Numbered from the stretch's first letter, positions 6,590-13,416 are shown. The stretch is 13,416 bases of DNA from Deltaproteobacteria bacterium (GCA_947483545.1 CANKNP010000117.1:1-13416); one strand, 5' to 3'. Made by a program: numbers and translations. Notes: a model not told the origin generated them from the sequence alone.

Positions 6590-7264
6590 TTGACCTCCTT
6601 CGCCCGTGCCATCTTCGTGTTCACCACGCTCGGCCTCTCAGTGACACCCTCCTGGGCCGAGGACGCCCCCGCCCCCGCGCCGGCCCCTGTCGCGCCCGGA
6701 CCGGCGCCAGCTCCGGAGCCGCCCCCTCCGCCCGCCGCAGCGCCGGTCGCCCCGCCCGCTCCACCGCCGCCCGCCCCGATGCCAGACTTCGGGCCGCCCC
6801 CGGTGCCGCCCCCGCCGGTGCCCGCCGTGAAGTTTCCAGGCACGGAGACCTGGCCCGACTTCATCCCCCTGAAGGCGACGGAGGGGCGCAACCTGCACCC
6901 GTACGGCTATCGGCCGGTGCGCAAGATCAACCGGAAGTTCGTCGCCGCGGGTGCCGGTGTGTTCGGCGGCGCGTACATCGGCGCGATGGCGTTCGGGTGG
7001 CTCATGAGCGAGACGGGGTACCCCGAGGGCGTCGGGTATCTGGTGGTGCCGATCGTCGGGCCCGCGGCATGGGGCTACAGCAGCGACGGCTACACCGACA
7101 CGACAGAGCTCGTGCTCTTGGACACGGTGGCTCAAGCGACGGGTGTCGTGCTGCTGACGGTGGGCCTGATGGGCCGCGAAGGCTGGGAGCGAACGCCGGG
7201 CTTTCTGCTCGTCCCGGTGGCGGACGCCCGCGGGGCCGGGCTCGCAGCTTCCGGAAGATTCTAG
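6590..7264 (+). CDS. Exported Pro/Ala-rich protein with hydrophobic C-terminal half, function unknown
   Basis: From TTG 6590, preceded by GGAG with 5-nt spacing, the product is 224 aa. A signal peptide (FARAIFVFTTLGLSVTPSWA) probably ends near residue 23. A roughly 50-residue Pro/Ala linker follows (APAPAPVAPGPAPAPEPPPP and similar), of the type that spans periplasm or cell wall. The rest has three hydrophobic stretches: FVAAGAGVFGGAYIGAMAFGW, YLVVPIVGPAAWGY and LLDTVAQATGVVLLTVGLMG. The last two flank a YTDTTEL turn. Proteins with a membrane pair around a VPxVGP motif after a Pro-rich leader are familiar from myxobacterial genomes as uncharacterised envelope proteins, so a membrane or periplasmic location is likely. 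An upstream TTG at 6557 would add 11 residues but breaks the signal-peptide layout. Confidence 0.7.
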   Translation: MTSFARAIFVFTTLGLSVTPSWAEDAPAPAPAPVAPGPAPAPEPPPPPAAAPVAPPAPPPPAPMPDFGPPPVPPPPVPAVKFPGTETWPDFIPLKATEGRNLHPYGYRPVRKINRKFVAAGAGVFGGAYIGAMAFGWLMSETGYPEGVGYLVVPIVGPAAWGYSSDGYTDTTELVLLDTVAQATGVVLLTVGLMGREGWERTPGFLLVPVADARGAGLAASGRF

Positions 7265-7402
7265 CGTGGGGCTTGCCCCCCACAAAGTAGGGCCCACCCC
7301 ATCATCTTGACGTTCCCCGCGCTCTCGTCGCGCAGACCGTCAGCCTAAGGGCTTGATGTCACTCGCCGAATGCCTGGCCCGGTCCTTGCACCGCATCGCG
7401 AC
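7265..7402. other. Intergenic region before the redox operon
   Basis: These 138 bp include a 6-bp GC hairpin just after the preceding stop, GTGGGG (7266-7271) pairing with CCCCAC (7278-7283). It has no T tract, so it is only a weak terminator candidate. TTGACG at 7307-7312 resembles a -35 box but has no matching -10 at the right distance. The promoter of the redox operon probably lies here but cannot be placed. Confidence 0.35.
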
Positions 7403-8821
7403 ATGCCCCCCACCCTCTCCGTTGATGTCGCGATCCTCGGCGCCGGCACCGCCGGTCTAGCCGCGTACCACGCTGCCGTACAGGTGACCGACCGGGTCTT
7501 GCTCATCGAGGGGGGCCCCGTTGGCACGACCTGCGCTCGTGTGGGCTGCATGCCGAGCAAGCTCCTCATCGCGGCCGCAGATGCCGCCCACGCGGTAGAG
7601 GCTGCACCAGGGTTCGGGGTGGGGACGGCAGGCCGCGCGCTCGTGGACGGACGGCGTGTCATGGACCGGGTTCGTGAGGAGCGGGATCGCTTCGTGGGGT
7701 TCGTCCGGCAGTCTGTCGAGGCGATCCCCGCCTCTCGGTGGCTCCGGGGGGACGGCGTCTTCCGGGACGCACACACGCTCGAGGTGGGCGATGTGACGGT
7801 CAAAGCTGGCCAGATCGTCATCGCCACCGGCTCGCGGCCGATGCTCCTCCCCCTCTTCGACGGCCTGGGAGATCGCCTCCTCGTCAGCGACGACGTGTTC
7901 ATGTGGCGCACCCTCCCTGCGTCGGTGGCGGTGTTCGGACCCGGGATCGTCGGCCTGGAGATCGGTCAGGCGCTCCACCGACTCGGGGTCAGGGTCCATG
8001 TGTTCGGCAAGGGCGGCGCGATCGGACCGCTCTCCGACCCGAAGATCCTCGCCGAGGCCGAGCGGGTGTTCGGACAAGAGCTGGCGTTGCACCCGGATGC
8101 TCACGTGCAGAGCGTCGCGAGGGAAGGGGACCAGGTGGTCGTGACTTTCCTGGCCGGGGGCTCGCGACACACCGAGCGCTTCGAATACGCGCTCGCGGCC
8201 GTGGGCCGGATCCCGAACGTGGACCACCTTGGCCTGTCTCGCGCGGGACTGGACCTGGATGAACACGGTGTTCCGCTCTTTGATCGCAGGACGTTGCGCT
8301 GTGGAGAGAGCTCCATCTTTCTCGCGGGCGACGCCGACGGCGATGTGCCTGTGCTGCATGAGGCCGTTGACGAAGGGGCCCTGGCTGGCGGCAATGCCGC
8401 CCGCTTCCCCGACGTCCGGGCCGGTCATCGGCGCACTCCGATGTCCATCGTGTTCACCGATCCGCAGCTCGCGGTGATCGGCGAAGGCTGGGCCACGCTC
8501 CGGGACCGCAACCCGATCGTGGGCGCGGTGTCGTTTGAGCGACAAGGGCGCAGCCGGGTGATGCTCGTGAACCAGGGCCGCCTTCATATCTACGCGCACC
8601 GCGTCACGGGACGCCTGCTCGGCGCCGAGATGATCGGACCGGACGCCGAACACCTCGCGCATCTGCTCGCCTGGGCGCACCAGCTCAAGCTCACCGTGAT
8701 CGCGATGCTCGCCCTCCCCTTTTACCATCCGGTCATCGAAGAGGGCCTCCGCACCGCGCTGCGCGATGCCGCACGTCAACTTCCCCAACCCAAGGCAGAA
8801 CCTCATGCTCCACATCCTTGA
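7403..8821 (+). CDS. Dihydrolipoyl dehydrogenase-type flavoprotein disulfide reductase
   Basis: This class I pyridine nucleotide-disulfide oxidoreductase is 472 aa from ATG 7403. It has the FAD-binding AILGAGTAG (about 10-18), the redox-active GTTCARVGCMPSKLL with cysteines at about 44 and 49, and IVIATGSRP. A second Rossmann motif, AVFGPGIVGLE, binds NAD(P)H, and FLAGDADGD is the second FAD motif. FYHPVIEEGLR near the C-terminus supplies the partner His (about 442) and Glu. The central TTCARVGC differs from the GGTCxNxGC of pyruvate-dehydrogenase E3 and matches a side branch usually annotated only as dihydrolipoyl dehydrogenase. No lipoyl enzyme genes lie nearby. The next gene, overlapping by 17 bp, is a peroxiredoxin-glutaredoxin fusion, so a role in reducing thiols for peroxide removal is likely. 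An ATG at 7370 is possible; neither start has a clear ribosome-binding site. Confidence 0.88.
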   Translation: MPPTLSVDVAILGAGTAGLAAYHAAVQVTDRVLLIEGGPVGTTCARVGCMPSKLLIAAADAAHAVEAAPGFGVGTAGRALVDGRRVMDRVREERDRFVGFVRQSVEAIPASRWLRGDGVFRDAHTLEVGDVTVKAGQIVIATGSRPMLLPLFDGLGDRLLVSDDVFMWRTLPASVAVFGPGIVGLEIGQALHRLGVRVHVFGKGGAIGPLSDPKILAEAERVFGQELALHPDAHVQSVAREGDQVVVTFLAGGSRHTERFEYALAAVGRIPNVDHLGLSRAGLDLDEHGVPLFDRRTLRCGESSIFLAGDADGDVPVLHEAVDEGALAGGNAARFPDVRAGHRRTPMSIVFTDPQLAVIGEGWATLRDRNPIVGAVSFERQGRSRVMLVNQGRLHIYAHRVTGRLLGAEMIGPDAEHLAHLLAWAHQLKLTVIAMLALPFYHPVIEEGLRTALRDAARQLPQPKAEPHAPHP

Positions 8822-9527
8822 AGGTCACCGCATCCCAGACGCCACCTTTCGCATCCGCTCGCGTGGGACGGCGCGTGACGTCACCACCGCCGAGATCTTC
8901 GCAAACAAGATGGTGATCGCGTTTGGCGTGCCGGGCGCGTTCACCCCGACCTGCTCCTCGACCCACGTGCCCTGGTACGAGGAGCTCGCGTCGACCTTCA
9001 AGCGTCGCGGAATCGACGACATCGTCTGCATCAGCGTGAACGACAGCTTTGTCATGGACGCCTGGAAGCGGGCGGAGAACGCGGACAGTATCACCTTTCT
9101 CGCCGACGGCAATGGCTCGCTTACTGAGGCGATGGGCCTGCTGGTGGACAAGACGGCGGCCGGCCTGGGGAGACGGTCCCGGCGCTACTCGATGGTGGTG
9201 CGCGACGGTGTGATCGAGCGCATGTTTGTCGAAGGCCCCGTGGGCGACCCCCTGGAGGTCTCCGACGCGGACACGATGCTGACCTTCCTCGGTGGCGCGG
9301 CGCCCCACGACATCGTGTTGGTCACGAAGCCGGGCTGCGAGCACTGCGCCCGCGCCAGGGCGATGCTCGTCGAAGCCGACCTCCCGTGGGCCGAGCTCCC
9401 GGCTTCCCCCCGCGTCCTGCGTGCGCTGCCCGGGGCCCGGACGACCCCGCAGGTGTTTGTGGACGGCAGGCACGTCGGCGGTGCCGATGACCTTGGGGCA
9501 TGGCTTGGTCCGCGCCCGCAGGCGTAG
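8805..9527 (+). CDS. Peroxiredoxin (Prx5 type)-glutaredoxin fusion, glutathione-dependent peroxidase
   Basis: The 240-aa product has an N-terminal Prx5-type domain (1 to about 160) with peroxidatic Cys50 in PGAFTPTCSSTHVP and a second cysteine at 75. A C-terminal glutaredoxin domain (about 168-235) carries KPGCEHC (active-site cysteines 178 and 181), the cis-proline TTPQVF and GGADDL. The order and length match the hybrid Prx5/Grx of Haemophilus influenzae. In that family, peroxide oxidises the Prx cysteine and the fused glutaredoxin reduces it at the expense of glutathione. ATG 8805, with AAGG 9 nt upstream, is preferred over ATG 8766 because it matches the domain's natural beginning. The gene overlaps the flavoprotein reductase upstream and the hydrolase ORF downstream, so all three are probably co-transcribed. 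The protein is cytosolic. Confidence 0.9.
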   Translation: MLHILEGHRIPDATFRIRSRGTARDVTTAEIFANKMVIAFGVPGAFTPTCSSTHVPWYEELASTFKRRGIDDIVCISVNDSFVMDAWKRAENADSITFLADGNGSLTEAMGLLVDKTAAGLGRRSRRYSMVVRDGVIERMFVEGPVGDPLEVSDADTMLTFLGGAAPHDIVLVTKPGCEHCARARAMLVEADLPWAELPASPRVLRALPGARTTPQVFVDGRHVGGADDLGAWLGPRPQA

Positions 9528-10524
9528 CGCCTCGGCCCCCCTCCATCGCGACGTGGACGGGCTCCGCTATCGGGATGTCGGCGAGGGTCCGGTGCTCGTG
9601 TTCGTTCACGGCCTGGGTGTCTCCAGCCGGTACTTCGTGCCGCTCATGTTGGCCCTCTCTGGGAGCTTCCGGTGCATCGCGCCGGACCTGCCCGGCCACG
9701 GGGAGAGCACCGGGCCCGCCGGCGGCCTCGGCATCGACGCACTGGCACGGGCGCTGGACGAGTTTCTCGACGCGCGCGGGCTTCGCGCCGGCGGGTGCAC
9801 GCTCATCGCGAACTCGCTCGGCTGCCAGGTGGTGGCCTCGCTGGTCGACCGCCGCCCCAAGGGGGTCACGGGTGTCGTCTTCGTCGCGCCAACCATCGAC
9901 CCCGCGACGCGCAACCGCTTCTGGCACGCGCTCTTCGCCGCGTCGGTACGTGAACCGCTGTCGTTGCTGCCGATCCTGGTCTGGGACTACCTGAGGTTTG
10001 GGCTACGCCGGTTCCTCACGGCGAGCCGCGATGCGCTCGCAGACGACCTCACCGTGCATCTCCCGATGGTGCAGGTGCCCGCGCTGGTGATCCAGGGGGC
10101 ACGCGACCACATCGTCACCGTTCCGTGGGCCTCCTCGGTCGCCGCACAGCTCCCGTTTGGGGAGCTTGCCGTCATCCCGGATGGGGCGCACGCGGTCCAC
10201 TACAGCCGGCCCGAGGTCGTCGCAGCTCTGATTCAATCGCTTTACCGACGCAGCCAGGCCCTCGCGGCCCCGCCTCTACCCGGGCCTCAGCACCACCAAG
10301 GCGATCTCCGGCGGCGCCCGCCACCGAATGGGCGCGACCGACCAGCCGATGCCGCGGTGAACGAAGAGCCAGGTTCCACGCGGGTGGCGGTACCACCCCC
10401 ATGGGAAAGCGCCGCTCCCCTTTGGCAGGAAAAAGGGCCCGGCGAAGGGGAACCGCACCTGCCCCGCGTGGGTGTGCCCGGCGAGGACGGCGAACACGTC
10501 GGGGTGGCCGAGCTCCGGGAATAG
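9487..10524 (+). CDS. Alpha/beta hydrolase with an unusual C-terminal extension
   Basis: The product is up to 345 aa. It shows HGLGVSSRYF (oxyanion region), PDLPGHGES, the nucleophile elbow ANSLGCQ with the catalytic Ser, the acid in GARDHIV and the catalytic His in PDGAHAVHYSRPE. These mark a MhpC-like alpha/beta hydrolase; the substrate cannot be told. The normal fold ends near SLYRRSQAL (about 10255). The remaining roughly 85 residues are Pro/Arg-rich and are encoded opposite the 3' end of the metallophosphoesterase gene, so they are probably not a folded domain. The start is uncertain. ATG 9487 overlaps the peroxiredoxin gene by 41 bp; TTG 9505 or GTG 9553 (just before DGLRYRDVGEGP) are alternatives. 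It is likely the third gene of the redox operon. Confidence 0.82.
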   Translation: MTLGHGLVRARRRSASAPLHRDVDGLRYRDVGEGPVLVFVHGLGVSSRYFVPLMLALSGSFRCIAPDLPGHGESTGPAGGLGIDALARALDEFLDARGLRAGGCTLIANSLGCQVVASLVDRRPKGVTGVVFVAPTIDPATRNRFWHALFAASVREPLSLLPILVWDYLRFGLRRFLTASRDALADDLTVHLPMVQVPALVIQGARDHIVTVPWASSVAAQLPFGELAVIPDGAHAVHYSRPEVVAALIQSLYRRSQALAAPPLPGPQHHQGDLRRRPPPNGRDRPADAAVNEEPGSTRVAVPPPWESAAPLWQEKGPGEGEPHLPRVGVPGEDGEHVGVAELRE

Positions 10525-11229
10525 GGCCGGGGAGTGCGTGAGCGTGAGGGTCGGGGTGCCATCGAGCTCCGCGTAGGCGGCGGCCACGTCGGGGTCGCCA
10601 GCCAGACAGTCGTCGGTGCCGGCGAGGCGGATCGGGCCGACGCGCAGGGAGCGGTTGTGGAGGAGCGGGATGCCGTGGGCGCTCAACACCGCCTGCCACT
10701 CCGTGCGGCGCTTTTGCTTCTGATCTTGCTGGTTCCCGAGGTAGCCGGGGTCGTGGGGCGAGCGGGGATCGGGCGTCAAGCCCCAATACTCCCAGTTGCC
10801 GATGATCGCGTAGGTGCCGAGGCGGCCGGGGGGTAGGCCGGCGAGGAACCGGTGGGCGACCTCGATCTGGAAGCCGCGGGTCACGACGTCGCCGGTGAGG
10901 ACGACCAGATCGGGTGGATTCTCCGCCGCGATGCTGGAAAGCTCGGCGAGGAGGTCGTCTACCCAGGGTTCAGGCCCGCGCAGGTGAACATCCGACAGGT
11001 GCAGGATCCGGAGCGGCTCGGTCAACCCCCGGACCGGGACAACGTGCTCGGTGGTCTCCCAGCCGCCCAGCTCGTTCCAGCCGTGACGGGCAGGCCGCAG
11101 CACGCGTGAACCGCCCGGCGCCGGCGCCGGGGGGACCCGCCCCGCGGCCGGAAAAACTTCGCCGCGCCGCACGCCCCGCGAGACCCCGCGGGCGAACTTG
11201 TAGGCTTGTTGCAGATCCTGGAGGCTCAC
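10276..11229 (-). CDS. Calcineurin-like metallophosphoesterase (YkuE-like) with GNWE motif
   Basis: This 317-aa protein carries the two-metal phosphoesterase motifs in order: LSDVH (78-82), TGDVV (112-116), GNWE (144-147), LTHSP (230-234) and AGHTHAGQ (250-257). Its end, HRGIGWSVAPIRWRAPPEIALV, is typical of the YkuE-like group and shows the gene is complete. Family members hydrolyse phosphomonoesters or diesters, and several act on lipid headgroups. The third motif normally reads GNH(D/E); here Trp146 replaces the His that helps catalysis, so activity may differ. The first 70 residues, starting at GTG 11229, are outside the domain and show no clear signal peptide. The gene is convergent with the hydrolase, overlapping its ORF by 249 bp, and divergent from the inositol-phosphatase gene. 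Confidence 0.87.
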   Translation of the reverse strand: MSLQDLQQAYKFARGVSRGVRRGEVFPAAGRVPPAPAPGGSRVLRPARHGWNELGGWETTEHVVPVRGLTEPLRILHLSDVHLRGPEPWVDDLLAELSSIAAENPPDLVVLTGDVVTRGFQIEVAHRFLAGLPPGRLGTYAIIGNWEYWGLTPDPRSPHDPGYLGNQQDQKQKRRTEWQAVLSAHGIPLLHNRSLRVGPIRLAGTDDCLAGDPDVAAAYAELDGTPTLTLTHSPALFPELGHPDVFAVLAGHTHAGQVRFPFAGPFFLPKGSGAFPWGWYRHPRGTWLFVHRGIGWSVAPIRWRAPPEIALVVLRPG

Positions 11230-11255
11230 GGGTGGGGCTCTGATAAGGCCCCCCT
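11230..11255. promoter_or_regulatory. 26-bp spacer between divergent genes
   Basis: Only 26 bp separate GTG 11229 (minus) and ATG 11256 (plus). It contains CTGATAAG, which reads CTTATCAG on the other strand and could supply overlapping -10-like elements. AAGG 7 nt before ATG 11256 may be its ribosome-binding site. Any -35 elements must lie inside the opposite gene's coding sequence. Confidence 0.4.
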
Positions 11256-12062
11256 ATGCCGGTCCCAGACCCCGACCTCCTGCGCTACGCCATCGCCGCG
11301 GAGCTCGCCGCAGTCGCGGCCTCCCACCTCCTCCGGCGCCGCCCCCGCCACGTCGATCACAAAGGCGCCATCGACCTCGTCACCGAGGTTGACCTCGCGT
11401 CGGAGGCAGAGATCCGCAGAGTGTTGGGCGAGCAGACGCCCGACATCCCCGTGCAGGGTGAAGAAGGCGGGGGCATCACCACCGGCTTGCGTTGGGTCGT
11501 GGACCCGCTCGATGGCACGACCAACTTCGTGCATGACTACCCCGCCTATTGCGTCAGCATCGCGCTCGTCGATGGGGTTGTCCCCTTGATCGGCTGCATC
11601 GCCGACCCCGTTCGGGACCGCGTCTATCTGGCCGCCAAGGGGCATGGCGCTCAGGTCCGCTGGGTCGAGGGCCAGCGCCGCCACACCGGCACCCTCCGCG
11701 TTTCGGACACCCGCACGATCAACGGCGCGCTCGGGGTGACCGGCTTTCCGTACGACCGTCGCGAACGTGCCGCGCTCTACCTGCGCTATGTCGAGCGTGC
11801 GTTGATGAGCAGCCAGGCGATTCGCCGCAGCGGCTCTGCCGCCATCGACCTGGCGACGCTCTCGTCCGGCGCCGCCGACTACTTCTGGGAGTTTGGGCTC
11901 AAGGCCTGGGACACCTCCGGGGGCGTTGTGCTCATCGAAGAGGCTGGCGGCAAGGTCTCCCGCCTCGACGGCAGCGTCCACCACCCCGGCGACCCGGAGA
12001 TCGTGGCCACCAACGGTTGGTTACACGACGAAGTGTTGAAGATGCTCGCGGAGCCCCGATGA
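11256..12062 (+). CDS. Inositol monophosphatase family protein (SuhB-like)
   Basis: The 268-aa product has the family's metal-binding motifs: LVTEVDLASE (41-50), GEEGG (68-72), the signature WVVDPLDGTTNFVH (80-93), RRSGSAAIDLATLSSGAADYFWEF (190-213) and KAWDTSGG (216-223, with Asp219). All catalytic acidic residues of the Mg-dependent phosphatase fold are present and the length is standard, so activity on inositol-1-phosphate or a related sugar phosphate is expected. It is cytosolic. SuhB homologues also bind RNA polymerase and help rRNA antitermination in enterobacteria, which cannot be judged here. The start is ATG 11256 with AAGG at 7-nt spacing. The stop codon overlaps the next gene's ATG (ATGA), so the two are translationally coupled. 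Confidence 0.92.
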   Translation: MPVPDPDLLRYAIAAELAAVAASHLLRRRPRHVDHKGAIDLVTEVDLASEAEIRRVLGEQTPDIPVQGEEGGGITTGLRWVVDPLDGTTNFVHDYPAYCVSIALVDGVVPLIGCIADPVRDRVYLAAKGHGAQVRWVEGQRRHTGTLRVSDTRTINGALGVTGFPYDRRERAALYLRYVERALMSSQAIRRSGSAAIDLATLSSGAADYFWEFGLKAWDTSGGVVLIEEAGGKVSRLDGSVHHPGDPEIVATNGWLHDEVLKMLAEPR

Positions 12063-12562
12063 TCCCCCTCCTCGCTTTGCTCTCCCCCGCCGTGGCCGGA
12101 GATGGTCAAATCACCCTGCTGATCACCAACGCGACCGAGGTCGCCCGCAAGGAGAGGGGTGCGGCGTTGATCACCGTCGCCAGCGTGTTCATGGACGTGG
12201 ACAAGAAGACCCAGAAGGTCATCGCCACCCGCATGTCGGAGAGCCTGATCGCCCGCGGGATCGAGGCCAAGGTGGAGCCCGCGACCATCTCCTTTCCGTC
12301 GCCCAATTTCACCGCATTTTATTTATGGGACCCCACCGCGAGCGCGTTGATGCCCGTGACCCTTGCGTTGGGTGAATACCAGGTGCTCCAAGTCAATGTG
12401 CAGAACCCCGACGAGATCGTCGCCGCCGAGACGAGCAGCCTCGTCGTCGGGATGGCCAACCTGTTCGGGTACGACCTGAAGCAAGAGGTCAACGCGCGCG
12501 CTGCGCCGATTTTGTTGCAGGAATTACAGGCGCAGGGGGTTCAAGCAGTCGCGGCGTGGTGA
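12059..12562 (+). CDS. Small exported protein of unknown function coupled to the inositol phosphatase gene
   Basis: A 167-aa ORF starts at ATG 12059, sharing the ATGA junction with the gene before it. It begins MIPLLALLSPAVAGDGQ, which looks like a very short signal peptide cut after AVAG, although a charged n-region is missing. The mature part alternates beta-like strands (GAALITVASVFMDV, PVTLALGEYQVLQVNV) and helices (TRMSESLIARGIEAKVEP, PILLQELQAQGV). The ARKERGAALITVASVFMDVDKKTQKV stretch suggests an envelope or ligand-binding protein, but I recognise no family. Base composition dips at 12302-12328 (ATTTCACCGCATTTTATTTA) without breaking the frame. It probably shares a transcript with the phosphatase gene. 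Confidence 0.7.
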   Translation: MIPLLALLSPAVAGDGQITLLITNATEVARKERGAALITVASVFMDVDKKTQKVIATRMSESLIARGIEAKVEPATISFPSPNFTAFYLWDPTASALMPVTLALGEYQVLQVNVQNPDEIVAAETSSLVVGMANLFGYDLKQEVNARAAPILLQELQAQGVQAVAAW

Positions 12563-12592
12563 TTCGGCGGTGGCCCGTCGCCGGCCGGTGAC

Positions 12593-12598
12593 TATGCT
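12593..12598 (+). promoter_or_regulatory. Possible -10 element (TATGCT) of the ATP-grasp gene
   Basis: TATGCT ends 8 nt before ATG 12607 and no Shine-Dalgarno is visible in between. If used, the transcript would start at or next to the ATG, as proposed for the minus-strand gene at 3181. No -35 is clear. Confidence 0.3.
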
Positions 12599-12606
12599 TG
12601 CCGCCC

Positions 12607-13416
12607 ATGATTCACGTCCTCTATGAAAACCCCTCCTGGCTGCCTGCGCTTGGCGATGCGCTCGACCGCCGCGACCTTCCCTGGCGCCCGGTCCTTGTCG
12701 ACGGCGGCGGGTTTGACCTGATGGCCGAGCCCGAGCCGGGCTTGTACGTCAACCGCATGAGCCCCTCCGCCCACACCCGCGGGAATGGTGATGGCGTCGT
12801 ATTCTTACGGGAGTATCTGGCCTACCTGGATCGCTGGGATCGGCGGGTCGTGAACGGCACGGGCCCGTTCCACCTGGAGGTCAGCAAGGTCCGGCAGCAC
12901 ATGATCCTCGAGGCCGCGGGCATCCGCTCGCCCAGGACCATCGCGGTGGTCGGCACCCGCGGGCTCAAAGAGGCCGCCCGGTCGATGCAGACCCCGTTCA
13001 TCACCAAACACAACCAGGGCGGCAAGGGCCTCGGCGTGCGGCTCTTCCACGCGCTCGATCCCTTCGATGCGTACGTCGATGGCCCGGACTTCGAGCCGGC
13101 CTTCGATGGCGTCACCCTCCTGCAGCAGTACATCGCGCCGCCGCAGCCCTACATCACGCGCATCGAGATCGTGGACGGCAAGTTCCTCTACGCGCTGCGC
13201 GCCTCGACGGAGGGGGGCTTCGAGCTCTGCCCGTCGGACGCCTGCGCCGCCGATGACGCCTTCTGCCCCGTCGGCGCCACCGGCAAGTTCGGCGTTTCGC
13301 CTCTCACCGCCGACGACCCCATGGTCCGCGCCTACATCGGGCTCTGCGCGCGTCACGGCATCGACGCAGCGGGCATCGAGTTTGTCGAGGGGGGAGACGG
13401 TCGCCGCTACACCTAC
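12607..13416 (+). CDS. ATP-grasp ligase, RimK / glutathione-synthase type (partial, runs off the right edge)
   Basis: The frame is open for 270 codons from ATG 12607 to the window end. An N-terminal domain (1 to about 80) contains YVNRMSPSAHTRG. The ATP-grasp region follows with KVRQHMILEAAGIRSPRT (94-111), the ATP lid PFITKHNQGGKGLGVRLF (130-147), LLQQYIAPPQPYITRIEIVDGKFLYALRAS (171-200) and GIDAAGIEFVEG (251-262). The last normally carries the metal-binding acidic residue. This matches RimK-like and glutathione-synthase-like ligases, which join a carboxylate to an amine with ATP. The substrate is unknown. Typical members are a little over 300 aa, so most of the gene is present. The start is 44 bp after the preceding stop and has no ribosome-binding site. 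Confidence 0.85.
   Translation, partial: MIHVLYENPSWLPALGDALDRRDLPWRPVLVDGGGFDLMAEPEPGLYVNRMSPSAHTRGNGDGVVFLREYLAYLDRWDRRVVNGTGPFHLEVSKVRQHMILEAAGIRSPRTIAVVGTRGLKEAARSMQTPFITKHNQGGKGLGVRLFHALDPFDAYVDGPDFEPAFDGVTLLQQYIAPPQPYITRIEIVDGKFLYALRASTEGGFELCPSDACAADDAFCPVGATGKFGVSPLTADDPMVRAYIGLCARHGIDAAGIEFVEGGDGRRYTY

Noticed and set aside
7266..7283. Hairpin GTGGGG/CCCCAC as a terminator after the Pro-rich exported protein
   Set aside because: The stem is only 6 bp and no T tract follows, so it is mentioned only in the intergenic note.
7307..7312. TTGACG as the -35 box of the redox operon promoter
   Set aside because: No -10-like sequence occurs 16-18 bp downstream.
1..13416. tRNA, rRNA, CRISPR array, insertion sequence, integrase or toxin-antitoxin pair
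   Set aside because: I looked for regular direct repeats, terminal inverted repeats, cloverleaf-like segments and transposase motifs and found none.

Overview
The window is GC-rich and gene-dense, with G or C at most third codon positions. Its genes suggest a Myxococcota-like (former deltaproteobacterial) genome: the end of a phage-tail-like contractile injection system (CIS) operon, a large membrane Ser/Thr kinase with a beta-propeller sensor, and Pro/Ala-rich exported proteins. This taxonomic reading is inferred from gene content and composition; no rRNA or other marker gene is present.

Region 1 (about 1-2223, + strand) is the 3' end of a CIS operon. It holds the tail of a small upstream ORF, a LysM-containing CIS tube/baseplate protein (Afp7/Pvc7 type), a gpD/gp27-like hub protein (Afp8/VgrG type), a 69-aa gene of unknown function and a 60-aa ORF in the same frame after one TGA. 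A long hairpin at 2191-2223 closes the operon. The sheath, inner tube, gp25, PAAR tip and ATPase genes are not in the window and presumably lie upstream.

Region 2 (2300-7264) holds a minus-strand gene for an exported, six-cysteine orphan protein. It is convergent with the CIS operon and divergent from a 1032-aa kinase (kinase, one transmembrane helix, beta-propeller). After a 240-bp GC-rich intergenic stretch comes an exported Pro/Ala-rich protein with a hydrophobic C-terminal half. Intergenic repeats sit at 2266-2298 and 6522-6554.

Region 3 (7403-10524, + strand) is a tightly packed redox operon. It encodes a dihydrolipoyl-dehydrogenase-type flavoprotein disulfide reductase, a peroxiredoxin-glutaredoxin fusion and an alpha/beta hydrolase. 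Each gene overlaps the next. A thiol peroxidase with its own reductase is the natural reading. The hydrolase ORF runs 249 bp into the convergent next gene.

Region 4 (10276-13416) starts with a minus-strand metallophosphoesterase with a GNWE motif in place of GNHD/E. Only 26 bp away and divergent is an inositol-monophosphatase gene, coupled by an ATGA overlap to a small exported orphan. An ATP-grasp ligase gene follows and runs off the right edge.

The most novel material is the small genes at the CIS 3' end, the six-cysteine exported orphan between the CIS and the kinase, and the shared 33-bp intergenic repeat. I saw no tRNA, rRNA, CRISPR array, insertion sequence or integrase.
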